Origin: Patellaria atrata CBS 101060
Taxonomy: Eukaryota; Ascomycota; Dothideomycetes; Patellariales; Patellariaceae
NCBI GenBank assembly: GCA_010093705.1
Contig: MU006098.1
Coordinates: 758,666 to 822,665 of the forward strand
Length of the DNA: 64,000 nucleotides
Direction: 5' to 3'
Shown here: one piece after another, positions 35,601-47,835 of the stretch
Position numbering within the stretch: the stretch's first letter is position 1
Layout of the letters: each line of letters starts with the position of its first letter
Program-made: the position numbers and the translations under genes
Notes under the pieces: generated by a model
The model's input: the letters and a program-made list of their open reading frames with translations, nothing else
The model's database searches: none
What the model was told of the DNA's origin: nothing

Positions 35601-36229
35601 TGGGTTGAGGTGCGATTTGAATGTAAACAATCAAAGGGTATGAAACAGTTGATGAAGAGTCCGAGCAAGAGAATGGTGATAATGACCTAGGGTGTGTTAT
35701 TTTGCAGTGACAATTTGACGGAAAGGTGGTAGCCTTTTGAGTTATATGAGGTGTTACGTAAAGCTTAGAATAGTCTAGTGACGAGCTCAAGTTTGGACAA
35801 GCACACGTTGGACATCTCGTGACTCACTGAGCTCCACAACATTCATTTAAACCAGACGACTGGATGTACTAAGTTAATTTCTAAGCAGCAATATCGAATA
35901 CTTTTCTTTGAAATATACCAGCAACGGAACAAATACATTTGCAAAAAAACAGCGACCGACTAAACCTCTTCCTTACGGCAATAACACGCTCTTCTAAGTC
36001 GACGATAGTGTAGACGAGTGCACCACTAATAAGACACAAAATGACATCTGCAGACCTGACGAAACGTTTCAACTGAATTGAACGGGACTTAATGAGAGGC
36101 TGCTTGTGGTTGCAAGCTGCCACCAAAACAATGATTCCAGGCTAAAAGGGAACAGAAGATGAAGAGTTAGATCTCATGTTCACGGTATATAATTATTGTA
36201 AGCATGATAACCCTGAAGGTAGATCCATC

Positions 36230-37050
36230 ACTAACCCAAAAGATAAACCGAAACTTCCATCTTGGATGAAACTATGCATAAGAGGATACAAGACTTTGCA
36301 GCCGAACTGGACCCTCCATTACAGTTTGAAGGTCCGGAAGACTTCAAAATTATCAAGCAGAGAATCCAAGCCCTGTAGGAACAAAATGCTCGTATCTGTA
36401 TCCCAGCCGCTGGAGCAACGCCTACCACCATCGGATCAGCCCATCCCACACTCGCTGGTGAGATAACTGCCACTCTCGTACTCCCTGGCGGCGAGATAGT
36501 ATCTACCCCTCTCAAGAGAAAGAGAGTACCAGAGGATACGGCCGAACAAAAAGAAACGGCGCCACTAATTCACATTGGGAGGACAATAGTTCCACCACTC
36601 TACGGCATCTTGTGCGTAAAGATATTGCAAAGGTTTATAGTATTACCTGGTTCTTACCCGGCGAAGCGCCCAAGCCCATACCTTCGGAAATGCGTCGAAC
36701 AATGGAAAAGGTTTCTCGACATGAGGTAAGGATGGTCGCGGTGGCAAAAGAGAAACGCTGTGACGATAGCGGTGACGCGTAAAATCGCTACAATGCTCAG
36801 GAAAGATGACCTGGAGGGGGCACAGGAAGCATTCGGACACCTTGCAGCGGCCCAGCGAAAGGGTCATCTGAACATAAGGAATGAGTGGCTCGTTTACCGA
36901 GACGACAAGGAGAGGTGGAACGCGGACTTCCCAAACAATACAATAAGCCTGCGCAATGAGGGAAGTGACAACGACCCGCTTCTTTCTGGCTGTGATCTTG
37001 GGGAAGATCTCGAAATTCCCGATATCTACAAAGTTCAACGCTAATTGATT
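36230..37050 (+). pseudogene. broken coding remnant, family not recognised
   Basis: Plus-strand frames across about 800 bp have coding character (for example MHKRIQDFAAELDPPLQFEG, and WFLPGEAPKPIPSEM) and continue one another through a few breaks to a stop near 37044. The family is not recognised; an old mobile-element gene is possible but not shown. Confidence 0.4.
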
Positions 37051-40000
37051 GAACTTGTTGATTGCGCGTTTTCGGGCAATGTATGGGGTGTCATCTCAAT
37101 GTATATATTCATTCAAGCACTTAGTTTCTGCGGTGGTCAGCACGTCCTTAAGGTAGAGTCCAGCATCGCAGCTCAAAATCACAGCAAAATTTTCATGGAG
37201 AAGCTACTCCTGTTACGAAATGATGACATAGTCAAAATCTCACACTTAAAATTTGACATCTGCTTCATATGGCAGATCTAATCGCAAGTTGATATTTTAA
37301 TTCCAAGCCCGCATCGTACAAATTGGCTCTTTCTTTCTCCTCCTCCCTTAGTCGACTCTCTTTTACTCACATTGATAGAGTGTTTCCTTGACTGGATTGT
37401 TTCACAGGGGACCCACAATATCTAGTGATGGCCATAGACAATAATTTCATGAGCTTTATCTGATAGACGAAATGAGGGAGGATAGAATTGTTTTCACCCA
37501 GTGAAATAAATTCGAAATGCGTCATATCGACTTCCGGTTGTTATGGGATCTGGAAGCATCCGAATCATTAGATTCAGGCGCAAGGCTAGAGTATTGGGAT
37601 GCCTAACTTCTAATGTAGCTAGAGTGATAGGTGTCACCATGCACTTAGGAGATATTGGTGGTATGGTTAATTGAAAGCTAGAATCCAAGAAGAAAGTAAA
37701 GGAGAAAAGGTCAGAGGAATGATGAAATCAAGTGCTCTATCGAATCTGCAGTTGAAAGTTGAAGTTGATAATAGCTTGAAGCTAAGAATGAAAAGGCTAG
37801 TGTCTGATTACTAAGGTAAACTGTCTTCCATTGCTTTTGTCCCCTCTTCAATGAAAGATTGAAAGTCAACAACTCTTTGAGTGTCTATCTCATTGACAAC
37901 TACTGGTTCGCTATTAGAATCATCCTGGCATGAACTCAGGAGACGGAGTCTTCGGACCGGTGTTTGATGAACTTCAACCCTGTCAGTAAAGCTGCGCAAT
38001 ATGCATTCAATATGCTGCAAGCACTTTCGGAGACTATGATGACATGTATCCAAGCTTTTGTGAAGCCGTAGAACATGATATCTTCGGTACTTGGAGGTGA
38101 ACGTACGGTCAAAGTTCAGAGGCCACACTTGCCGAGTATTTCGCGGTCATAGAAGCTTTCCGGCCGATCATTACGGATGAAGACGGCGACTGGACCCAAC
38201 TGCGCGTTCAAAAGAACAAGGACTTGCCAAAAAACGGGTAATGGTCGAACAAAACAAGATGACTGTCAGCCTAGATCGCCATCGGTGTAGTTCATTGTTA
38301 CGGTATCAGCCTCAGATTCCGGACTTCTATCTACTTCTCAATGAAGATTTCGTTACGACCACCCCGAATACTTGGTGAGTAGAAGATCTGTCATAGTAAT
38401 ACGGCAAGTTGATCTGGTTATGGCCCTATAGAGCGTGTCGAAGTTAACTCCTCTCCTGCTATAATTTGAACTTCTCATGCCTCTGTTGCTATACACCTAT
38501 CGTACATTCACCACGGAAGCCTCAAGTTTGAAGTATTATTACCTCTTGAAGATATGTACGTTTTAGGTAGGCAACTTTTTCTACAGTATCGCGCACCAAC
38601 AGTACTTCTCTCGTTTCGTTCATCAGCTAAGCTCATGCAATCATTGGTTAAATCCAGTATAAGTCAATTTAGAGGGAACCAAACTTGGTGAAATTGAGCC
38701 GAAGAGGTTCAATGAAGTATAACAAATGATAATTATGTTTGTGTCGATATTTACGACTTTTCTGACTACTCCAGGACTCCCTTGATGTCCAATTTGTGTC
38801 GCTTTCACCATAACGCACTATCCATAACCGCTGAACCTCGTATTGTCATGCACATCTCTGAATCCTTATTAAGGAGAGTATACGACAAGGAAAATGATAC
38901 AGATCGTGGCTGAGATAAGGAATACCACGAAAATGCGGGCCCATTCATATAGTGCATGTGTGGAAAGCTGAAGCGTGGCGTCTTCCGAGTAGGAGTGGCC
39001 TATGTAAATGTTAGATATTGACGATAAATCTTAATATACCTAGGCGATTTACAATAAGCGTTTCCTGTGCAGGAATCGGTATTACTGTTGTACGGAGACC
39101 TTGAGGGTTTATCGAAATATGAGTATATTAAAGGCGCTGTATATAGTTAGGATATATTTCTTACGATAGAAAGAAATTAGAATCCTTACAGTTTCCGGTT
39201 GAGCTCTTCCTGGAGTAGATTGAAGACGCGGTTGTTTAGACATGATATCCTTTCGCGTTGATTTCCTCTCGTCACTGGCTTTAGCGTTTGTTCCTCTGGG
39301 GTATAGAATATATACGAGGGAATATACGTATAAAGGAAGGTAACGAAGGAAGGCTATGAAGGAAGGTAACGAAGATAAGAATGAAGGGAAAGCATGCTAA
39401 TTTATGTCATGTAGAATCGTTGATAAAATCCTAAGTGATGCTCAACTTGGGAAATTAACTAATGTTCTACATAGTTCGTCCGGAATTTTCTGCCTTAACG
39501 TGACTAGCGTTCCTCAGCTGTATATCTTATCATTTCTGCACAACATTATCAGGACTTAAATACGTTTTGGCATACATGGATGCATAGTCCGTCTTGAGAG
39601 CAAGCGTGCAGTAAGTTATGAAAGAATTCTGGGACGAGAAGGGCGATAAGCATAGAGGCTTCTTCTTAGTCTCTCGACTTTTCACTCAAATATATAGAAT
39701 TCTGATACAGGCTAGACATAAGTGATGCGTTTCTTTAGAGTTGCAACCTCACCGCGCTGAGAACCGCAGATACTGGCTTTAAAATTTGAAGTTGTTTATT
39801 CAGTTTCATTATCAGGAATTTGTTTTCAAGCTGGGTAAGTTCTCCATCCCTCTATCTTTTTCTCTTGCATCTTCGATGACCATAGAGGTGAAACAATCCT
39901 CGATTGAAAGCCATCAGGATATTTCACCCGCTTCAACTGAGCTGAGATCGGGTATCTAGAAAGATCCTCAGGATCACACCCAATATCAAAGTCATCCATC

Positions 40001-40900
40001 TCACCACCCTCTACATGACCCTTTGGGAATACTAGTTCGTTCAGGAACTCCATATTCCAGGTCTCTTTAATCATCTGGATACACAAGACCATAATGATGT
40101 ACAATTAGAAACGAGCCTAGAGCAAACTGGGTGCAGATACCCCCAGATTACAAACCACGTCGTCTTTCCAATATGCTCCACCTCTCATGACCATGAGCTT
40201 TGAGCTTAGCTGTTATACAGTGTTTTAATTGTCTCCGACAAGAGCATACAGATTGACCAGATAGTATGGTACAACTTATCATTTTGTAGACAACTGAATG
40301 TGTAAAGAAAGGTGAACTGGTAGTGTTTACGAGATCATAGTAACCCGTCGTACATAAAGCAGATATAAATGATACTTCAATGCCAACCATGAAATGGAGA
40401 GAAGAGTATGATGCCGTTCTCTGAACGTTTATGAGATGGAAGAACGTGCTCGTTATGATTCATGCCAACGACTGGCATATTTTAATTAAGCATGCAGAAA
40501 GGGTTGAAAATTGAGAAGGTGGACTATTTGGCTAAGTGTGGAAGAGGTGTGGTTAGGAGTTCCGGATTTTCAGGAGGGCGAGATTGGCGAAATAAAGTAG
40601 TGGAAGGCAATAAGAGATGCCCTCCCATAATTAGAACTATTACAGCGCCGCCCACTATAACAGACGTGTCCTATGCAATACAGATTAAACCAAGCCTTAC
40701 AAAATAACACACGCGCAACAAGGATCAAGTTCACTAATGGACGCCTCACCTACTTCCACTCAAGCAGCGGTAACATAACGCACACATAGTACCTCAACAC
40801 AGTTGAAATGATACGCCATGCTCAGGTGATCTCCCAATCCTTCCACTTCTCCATAAAGAGGCAATATCCGTCATCGAACCCTCTAGGACAAGAGTCTTGA
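37051..40900. other. gene-poor region with faint remnants
   Basis: Nearly 3.9 kb, AT-rich, no intact gene. Short protein-like stretches occur near 38120-38230 (plus; FRPIITDEDGDWTQLRVQ) and 39830-40100 (minus; PKGHVEGGEMDDFDIGCDPE), neither recognised. A purine-rich repeat of GGAAGGTAACGAAG occurs twice at 39333-39390. Confidence 0.45.
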
Positions 40901-43900
40901 CTAAGGAATCCCCACGCCGCCAGCAGTGACCGTCACAGTCAGAGCGTCTGAGCACGGCGTGTTCGCCGAAGTTGACGGCCTGCTTGTTATCGTGCTTGTA
41001 ATGAAAGTTGAAGTTACCGTGGTAGCTTGAATGTCTGATTAGTTGAGATACATAGGATAAGGATTGAAAGCGGAGTAAAGTCCGCAAGGGTGCACTCACA
41101 GGTAGGGATTGGAGTCGATGTCACTGTCGTCATAGTGGCTAGATTTACATATTAGTAAAGCTCGTTTAAGAGGAATAGGCCAAAGAGCAGTCAAGTCCTC
41201 CCATAAGAAAGACTGGACAGGATTTCCCACGTTATAACGTGGCCCATCACTGTACGCTCGCTTTCAAAGTGTCCCCCGACTCTCCTGCATACGACTGTCA
41301 ATAACGTATAGCTGCGGCCTAGTCATACATACGTCTTGACTGTACAGACATTTGGAGGCCATCCGCGATCAGGAGCTAAGAATCTGCGAACAACCGTCCA
41401 ACAAGCGTATAGTGGCTGGGGCGTTGCTAACAGCAATAAAGGGGTATCAAAAGTTTACTCACTAGTTGGGAAAGGAGTTGAAGTAACTGTGGTCGTAGTA
41501 GCTAAGTTTATGCATTAGCTTGCTCTCTAGGGGACTAATTTTCTAGTCGGCTATCGGTCTGAGTAATGAAAGATACTTACTTGTTGGGATAGGAGTAGAG
41601 GTGATTGTAGTAGTAGTGGCTAGGTTCACGCATTAGCCTCTTCTCCCCAGCATAGATAACATAAAGCGAGTGTATCTTTCGTGAGAAACAAAGTCCACAA
41701 GGATTCACGTACTGGTAGGAATAGGAGTTGAGGTAATGGTACTTGTGGAATAGATAACCGAAGTGCTGCTGGAGTTTGAACTCGAGCCAAAGCCTGAACC
41801 TGTATCTGATGTTGAACTGAAGGCAGAGGTTGAACTCGAAGCTGCTGCTGAGCTCGAAGTGGAGCTTGACGAGGAACTGGTCACGGAGGTCACTGTCGTG
41901 GAGTGTGTACGCTCGGACAAGGGAACAGCGATTGTTTGTGTGATCGTAACAGCCCCTAAAGAAAATTGTTAGTGATTTGGAAAGAGGAGAAGCATGTCTC
42001 GAGATTTGAGATCATACCGACTACAGTTACTGTAGCTGGCGGTGGAGTTTGGGTTACGGCGGGTCCGGGAACGGTCTGGGTGACAGCCCCTCCGGGTACG
42101 GTTAAAGTGACGGAGCCGCCGGGTACAGTGATGGTGGCAGCTGCTGGAGTTTGGGTTATAGCCGGTCCTGGGATTGTTATGGTGACAGAGCCGGCCGGAA
42201 TTGTCACGGTAGCCGCCGCGGGGGTCTGGGTCACGGCGGGTCCCGGGACAGTAACAGTAATGGAACCGGCAGGAATGGTAAGGGTAGCGGCTGCCAGCGT
42301 TTGGGTCACAACCGGCCCGGGAACTGTCTGGGTGACTGGGAAAGTCTGGGTTACGGGTTGACCCGGTACGGTCACAGTAATAGAGCCGCCGGCAAGAGTT
42401 TGGGTGATAGGTTGACCAGGAACAGTTTGAGTTATGGGTTGACCTATTGAGAGGTTGGCAAGGCGTTAGGACAAGCTTATTGGCACAAAATTCTCACCTT
42501 GAACTGTCTGTGTTTCAGCTTGCCCAGGAATTGTGACAGTAACATAGATAATTTGCGGGCCGGCCCCAGAGGTGCTAGAATAAGTAGAAGTAACCGTTGT
42601 CGAAGCTAACGCGGGATTAGTCTAAGGGTTTAGATGGTAGCTCGGGACAAAACTTACTAGTTGTAGCTGGAGAGAGAAGATCATATTAGCGACATTTTCA
42701 TAGGAAGGGTATGAAAAGTCTTAAGCGAGAATGTACTCACTCGTAGCAGGATAGGTTGTAGTTTTTGCTGTTTGAGCTCCATTAGAATTACATTGTTAAA
42801 GATGATATCAGGAAAACTTGCTGGTTGTTGTCGACGCGTAGGTCGTCGCTAGTTAGAATTAGCTTAGACCCAGAGTCTCATTCTCCAATAGCAAACTTAC
42901 TTGTGGTGGTTGGAACATAATTTGTGGCTATAGAAGTCTGATTAGCTTCGTTCTTGGTTGAAGAACTCTCGGAATGCCTTACTAGTGGTTGTAGGCGCAT
43001 ATGCTGTCGCTAAGAGGAAATTAGTCAGGCGTCATCTCCCCTATTCTGGTAGAGAACTTGCTCGTAATGGTTGGAACATAAGTCGTTGCTATAAAAACTT
43101 CATTAGAGTCATTTTTCGTGAAAGAGCTCTCAAGTAAACTTACTTGTCGTTGTGAGGATAAATGTTGTCGCTAAATAGAAGTTAGCCTATATTTCATCCT
43201 TGCTTCTCTGATGAGGAACTTACTCGTAGTTGTTGGGACATAACTCGTGGCTATTATGGTTGATTAGTTCTGTTTCTAGATTAGGAAGGGACAAACTTAC
43301 TGGTTGTTGTAGGGATAAATGTTGTCGCTGAGTAGAAATTAGCATAGATTTTTGACTCTCATTCTTCTACAGGGAACTTGCTCGTAGCGGTTGTATTGTA
43401 CGTGGTCGCTTCAAGCAAGAAGTCAGCCTTATCCTTTATTCAGGGAATTGAGAGGGACAAACTTGTAGCTATCGGAGAAGTCAGCGAATTTGATCCACCA
43501 AGTGTAATCGTGTAGACGCATGCTGAAAACAAGGGGAGAAGACAGCAATTAGTTTCTATTTTATGGGACGCGTGCTCATCTTGGACTCTACTCACTCGTC
43601 TGAGGATCCGGTGAAAGTCCAGTTGCTAATTCTAGATTTAGCACTCATTACCAAAAACAAGGTTGAAGTAGGACCAACTCGTCGTAGCTAGAATAAATGT
43701 CAACATACCAACACTTCCGTAATTCATACTAAATGTACTAACTTGTTATAGGGTCTGCAGCAGTTGCTTATCCTAAATTTAGCACACATTCTTGAGCAGG
43801 AGTCAAGTAGAACAAACTTGTTGTGGTAGTCGTCGTTGCTTTAGAAGTAGATCAGCTTTCAAATCAGGTGGGATCTATCATAGAAGGAGCCTCACAAGTT

Positions 43901-44550
43901 GTGGTTGTCGGAATTGCCGTAGCTGGATTTCGAAAGTCAGTCTACTTATGTACATCCAAGATTCAAGATCAACGAACTTGTGATTGTCGTAGATGTCGTA
44001 GTTGTTGCTGATATATTCCATTAGTACGTTATATTAATCTACGATGAAGGTTGTCTTCATCATGATGAAGAGGTTAAAAGATGAAAGACCTACTCGTAAA
44101 ACTTGGAATAGCAGCAACCTTGATAAATTTCATCAGGGAGTTGTTGATAGCGTAAGAGCTGGCTGACGTCGGAAACGCCGACTTTTGCTGGCAATTCATC
44201 GCACCAGGTGCGTTTCCGATCTGCCCACCTGCGCACTGGGAACCGCGAAGTGTGCAGTTGCCCGCACACTGTTCGAAATTGAGGCCGGGAAGATCTTGTA
44301 GAGTGCTGTGGCCCGTGATGTTATAACATTCCATATAGTATATCCCTCCCTGGGGTGGTGAGTAGTATTGGCCAGTGAATCCGGGACATGATTGTTGAGT
44401 CGTGACCTGTCTTTTTGCGAGGCTCAACAAGTGATTGTATCGTGCAACCTCTTGATGATATGGTGCTGCAGATACAACCCCGGCACAAAAGAGATACGCA
44501 AGTAAAGTTGGAAGCCAAAACTTCCACAGTGGACTTCGGGCGCCAATCAT
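40901..44550 (-). CDS. secreted mucin-like protein encoded by about 25 exons, 21 of 27-60 nt or less unusual size
   Basis: Predicted cell-surface or secreted glycoprotein, about 642-652 aa. Exon 1 (to 44094) encodes a signal peptide (WLPTLLAYLFCAGVVSA), a kexin-like site LAKR, and a six-Cys domain resembling fungal PAN/apple domains (NFEQCAGNCTLRGSQC). Then come 17 short exons (9-60 nt) encoding a Thr-rich stalk, exons 42605-42498, 42443-42018 (25-residue PGPAVTQTPAAATVTIPAGS repeats) and 41955-41713 (Ser-rich), three 39-nt exons (41619-41581, 41501-41463, 41138-41100; TTTTT-ITSTPIPT type) and the last, 41025-40901, ending GVGIP. Every intron falls after the first base of a codon, so all internal exons are symmetric. 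Start 44550 is preferred; 44580 adds ten residues. No GPI signal seen. The exact set of very small exons needs transcript support. Confidence 0.75.
42658..42666 (-). other. 9-nt micro-exon
   Basis: CTACAACTA between a CCAG acceptor and a GTAAGT donor, adding Thr-Thr-Thr in phase. A second candidate of the same size, CTACGACGA, lies at 43679-43687 between TTCTAG and GTTGGT. Both are inferred from splice signals and phase. Confidence 0.5.
42741..43408 (-). repeat. tandem array of nine 80-bp exon+intron units
   Basis: Nine 27-nt exons begin (low coordinate) at 42741, 42822, 42901, 42983, 43062, 43144, 43224, 43301 and 43382: spacings of 81, 79, 82, 79, 82, 80, 77 and 81 bp. Each encodes nine residues of the pattern TT-x-Y/F-x-P-TTT. 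Introns of 50-55 nt are related too (AGTAGAAATTAG-like motif beside the acceptor). Two sub-types alternate: one with TTTATCC-like centres, one with TATGTTCCAAC-like centres, so the higher-order unit is about 160 bp. Confidence 0.8.
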
Positions 44551-45461
44551 CTTGAACTGCAGAACAGAACGAGTGTACACGGTCAGAGGAAATAAAGTTG
44601 AGGGCTAATTGCACGGGATAATAGATGGACTATTTAAAAGGGAGTTCTTTAAACGAATGTATTGCGGACGGGTTAATAGCACGGAGCGAGTGTGGTGTCT
44701 CAAAGAGTGACAAGAGGTTGAACCTACATCTCAAGTGCTCGAAGATCGAGACATGCTTTAAACATATAATTGCAACTGTTGTCGCGCACTAGCGCGCTAG
44801 TTCTAGTGTAGGAAGCTGTTTACATGGTGTACGTGCGTGGAATGTGCAAAGAATGGGAGTGGAACCTCTTCGGGAAAATTTGGAATGGAAAGGAAATTTG
44901 ACTCTTGAACAGAAAAATAGAGAACAGAGATAAGAGTTCCCTCAGTAGTGACAAACAAGCAGAACCTAAAATGGTGTGATATCTTTTTGAACGTCATTAA
45001 TCGTGAAGCGCAAGTACATAATGATAGATACACATCTGTACCTGCTTTCATCTGTCAGTCGCCCAGTATAGGAGGGGAATAATGCGAAATACACGCGCAA
45101 ATATGGCCTATTATAAACAAGGATTCTTATTACTAAACTCCTGCTGCCTTCACTCGGATAGACCTTAGGTCATTACAGTATAAGGATCAACGTCGTGAGT
45201 TACCCAGCTGGCAATGGACGTTGAGCATAGTCAGGATATTATGTCGCGTAGAGCACCGATTGATAGAATCAACTTTCTAGCCCGAACATCACGCAATCAG
45301 GTTTGATCGCCATAGGTATTATTCACACTGGTAGAGCTTGCCGATGTAAGGCGACTACATTGCTTACCAGCCACCAGAGATTGGACCCTTATACTTGGGT
45401 CTCGAATTTGCCAGGAGTACATTCCTGCTTGTTGCTGTAGCAGCCGAATCCGTAAGGGATT
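44551..45461. other. intergenic, promoter of the mucin-like gene
   Basis: About 900 bp without coding sequence: promoter of the mucin-like gene on one side, 3' end of the SDR gene on the other. Confidence 0.5.
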
Positions 45462-46518
45462 TTACATTTTTGCTTCCCTGATCTTCATACTGTCTATGCG
45501 GCGACCCTCATCCGCCTGTTCGGCAACTGTCAAGTCTGGAAAACGTGCTGGCATAATTCTCCTTGGTGTCGTGCCCGGCACAAGACTATAATGGGAAAAG
45601 TCCCGCACGCTAACCTTGCGTAAGAAGTCTTCGTCGAGTTCGAGACAACCGTTAACTTGTTCTGCGGGGGCCTTGAGGATGGCTAGAATCGCATCTGAGA
45701 AGATAGTCTGAACTCTCATATTAGCTTAATGTTCGCAGAAGAGTTTGTGAGGCTCACCGCTTTCCGAAGATCCTTTTGGATGGCTGGATCAGCGGTTGCA
45801 GCAGACTGGATTGCAACGGCGGGCCAGATGCTGGTAATCGCCATGCCAGTTCTATTATCGCGCTCAAAATCCATACCGAGACCTTTAGTAAGTACAGACA
45901 TGCCCACCTTACCAATAGCGTACGCAGTCTTTCCTCTGAAGAACCTTGAATATATTGGCGGACTAACGACCACAATCCTACCTTTCCACTCATTCCTCCT
46001 CCACCACTTCAAACAGTTTTGCACAGTGGCGTAAAGTCCCTCTACATTGACCTTTTGCATAAGGTGAAATCTTTTCATCGGTGTGCTCTCCACAGATGCC
46101 CACCAGATCGCCCCAGAATTATACACAAGCACGTCCAGTCCGCCGTAAGTCTCAATTGTCTTCTGCACCATGCGTTCGATGCTGTCGGGATCTCGAACGT
46201 CGACCTGGACGGCAGTGGCTTCGTCACCGGCTTCGTGAATCTCGCGTGCGACGGTGGTGATGGTGGAATGTGAGGAATTGGGGTCTGGAGGAAAGGGATG
46301 GAAATGGTCAGTTTGAGAGGAGGTGGATTTTGCGGCTACGACAACTAGAGAATTGTTAGATATAGTATTATATCATTGAAGATAAAAGGTTTGAAATGCG
46401 AGCAATGTGAAGGAGTATACATACCCGCATACCCATCCTTTGCGAGATCAACCGCGACTTGCCTTCCTATGCCTCTTGACGCGCCAACAACTAGAGCAAC
46501 GCGTTTCTTTTCAGTCAT
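45462..46518 (-). CDS. short-chain dehydrogenase, HSDL2-like
   Basis: NAD(P)-dependent SDR, 308 aa from exons 46518-46425, 46344-45758 and 45707-45462. Seen: GASRGIG cofactor motif near residue 13, VQVDVRDPDSIE, the active-site Ser in VVVSPP and catalytic YAIGK. The NAG motif reads NSG (VYNSGAIWW). The long segment after the catalytic site and the sequence KRFHLMQKVNVEGLYATVQ resemble HSDL2-type SDRs, often peroxisomal; the C-terminus (REAKM) is not a clear PTS1. The substrate is unknown. It is divergent from the kappa-class GST gene, sharing a 436-bp promoter. In-frame ATG at 46536 would add six residues. Confidence 0.88.
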
Positions 46519-46954
46519 CTTGCACTCTAATTCCAACTGAGGGGATAATTCCGATGTGTATTCAAGCTATCAATGCGTGAGTAGTATGCCAACGTGCAAC
46601 CTGGAAGTACAACCGACAACAGCATCACATCACCAATTCGAAGAGTTATACTCAGTGGATCAATACAGCGGACCAAGTCATCAGGGCGGTGATATGTGCC
46701 GCTCTTAAGCTATAATTGCTGTTTCCGATCACATTGGATGTCGAGCTTCAAGGTCTGGTGGATGGGATAATCTGATTACTGAACGCGATTACTGTACTTT
46801 TTAAATGCCTCGGTTCACCGAAAAGGGAAAGAATCCCAACTGAAGGTCATCAGCAAATAAATGATGTTGAGCAAACTTCACCAGCTATCACGCAGTCAAA
46901 GCGAATTATTTATCAACATTATCTATTCGTAGTTACTTTTTAGGACATTTTGAA
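46519..46954. promoter_or_regulatory. divergent promoter SDR / GST kappa
   Basis: A 436-bp gap with start codons on both sides pointing outward. Expression of the two oxidoreductase-type genes may be linked. No specific operator recognised. Confidence 0.5.
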
Positions 46955-47835
46955 ATGGGGAGAAAGATAGAGGCCTACCTTGACTGCGTGTCCCCATACA
47001 GTTACTTCGCATTCCTACATCTGCAACGACATGAGGAAGTTCTCAGGAGTCATAACGTAGAAATCGAGTATGCAATGAATTATATCATATTGAAAGGAGA
47101 AAAGGCCATATCAAACTATGCTAACATAACCCGCAACCTCCAGATATATCCCCGTATTCCTAGGCGGTATCAATGTCGGAAGTGGTATGTTCATCCAACC
47201 AAAATATCAGCCAAAACCAGAGATTGATAAAATCGGATCAGGAAATAAACCCCCTTGGACACTACCAGCCAAAGGAAAGTACAGCTCCTACGACACTGCG
47301 CGGGCAAAGAAGTACTTCGGGGTGCCAAACCTGCGCACGCCGTCCTTCTTCCCAATCCTTTCTCTCCTCGTAAGAACCAACATTCACCCAGCTACAGTGT
47401 TGTTACAAATGTGCATTATATTCAATTAACCTGACTTAGCCACAACGATGCATGACCCATGTCAAACACGCCTTCCCCCAAATCTATGCGTCCAGTTTTG
47501 GTTCCCTCTGGGCCGCAATGTGGGAAGAGGGTTTAGACATTTCCAAACCCGAGCTGATGGCGCAAACCCTCAGACGTCACTTTTCCCCTATCCAGGTTGA
47601 GCAAGTCATGGAGGCCGCGGGGAGCAAAGAAGTCAAGGACGAGCTGCTGGCGACGACGAGGAGGTGTGTGGAAGAAGGTGCATTTGGATGCCCTTGGTTT
47701 ATGGTTACAAATGGAGAAGGTAAACGAGAGCCGTTCTTCGGAAGTGACAGGTGGGTGTTTATGTGGGAGTTCTTGGGGTTGGAGTGGAAGGATGTTGAAA
47801 TTTGTCCGGGGACGGAGCTAAAGTCGAAGATTTAG
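46955..47835 (+). CDS. kappa-class glutathione S-transferase / DsbA-like thioredoxin-fold protein
   Basis: Glutathione-dependent enzyme of the HCCA-isomerase/GST-kappa family, usually peroxisomal or mitochondrial. Exons 46955-47067, 47144-47184, 47242-47369 and 47440-47835 give 225 aa. Seen: the thioredoxin-fold start with the catalytic Ser in YLDCVSPYSYFAF (residue 14), IPVFLGGINVGSGNKPPW formed by two splices around a 41-nt exon, the cis-Pro loop GCPWFMV, and the ending FFGSDRW typical of the family. The C-terminus KSKI is not a standard PTS1 (SKL). Confidence 0.92.

Noticed and set aside
41763-42361. Plus-strand frames rich in Val/Thr/Gly opposite the mucin-like gene
   Set aside because: They are antisense shadows of the VTQT repeats and of the Ser-rich exon.
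42741-43408. CRISPR-like look of the regularly spaced repeats
   Set aside because: Period, coding phase, splice sites and eukaryotic context show an exon-intron array; both repeat and spacer are diverged copies.
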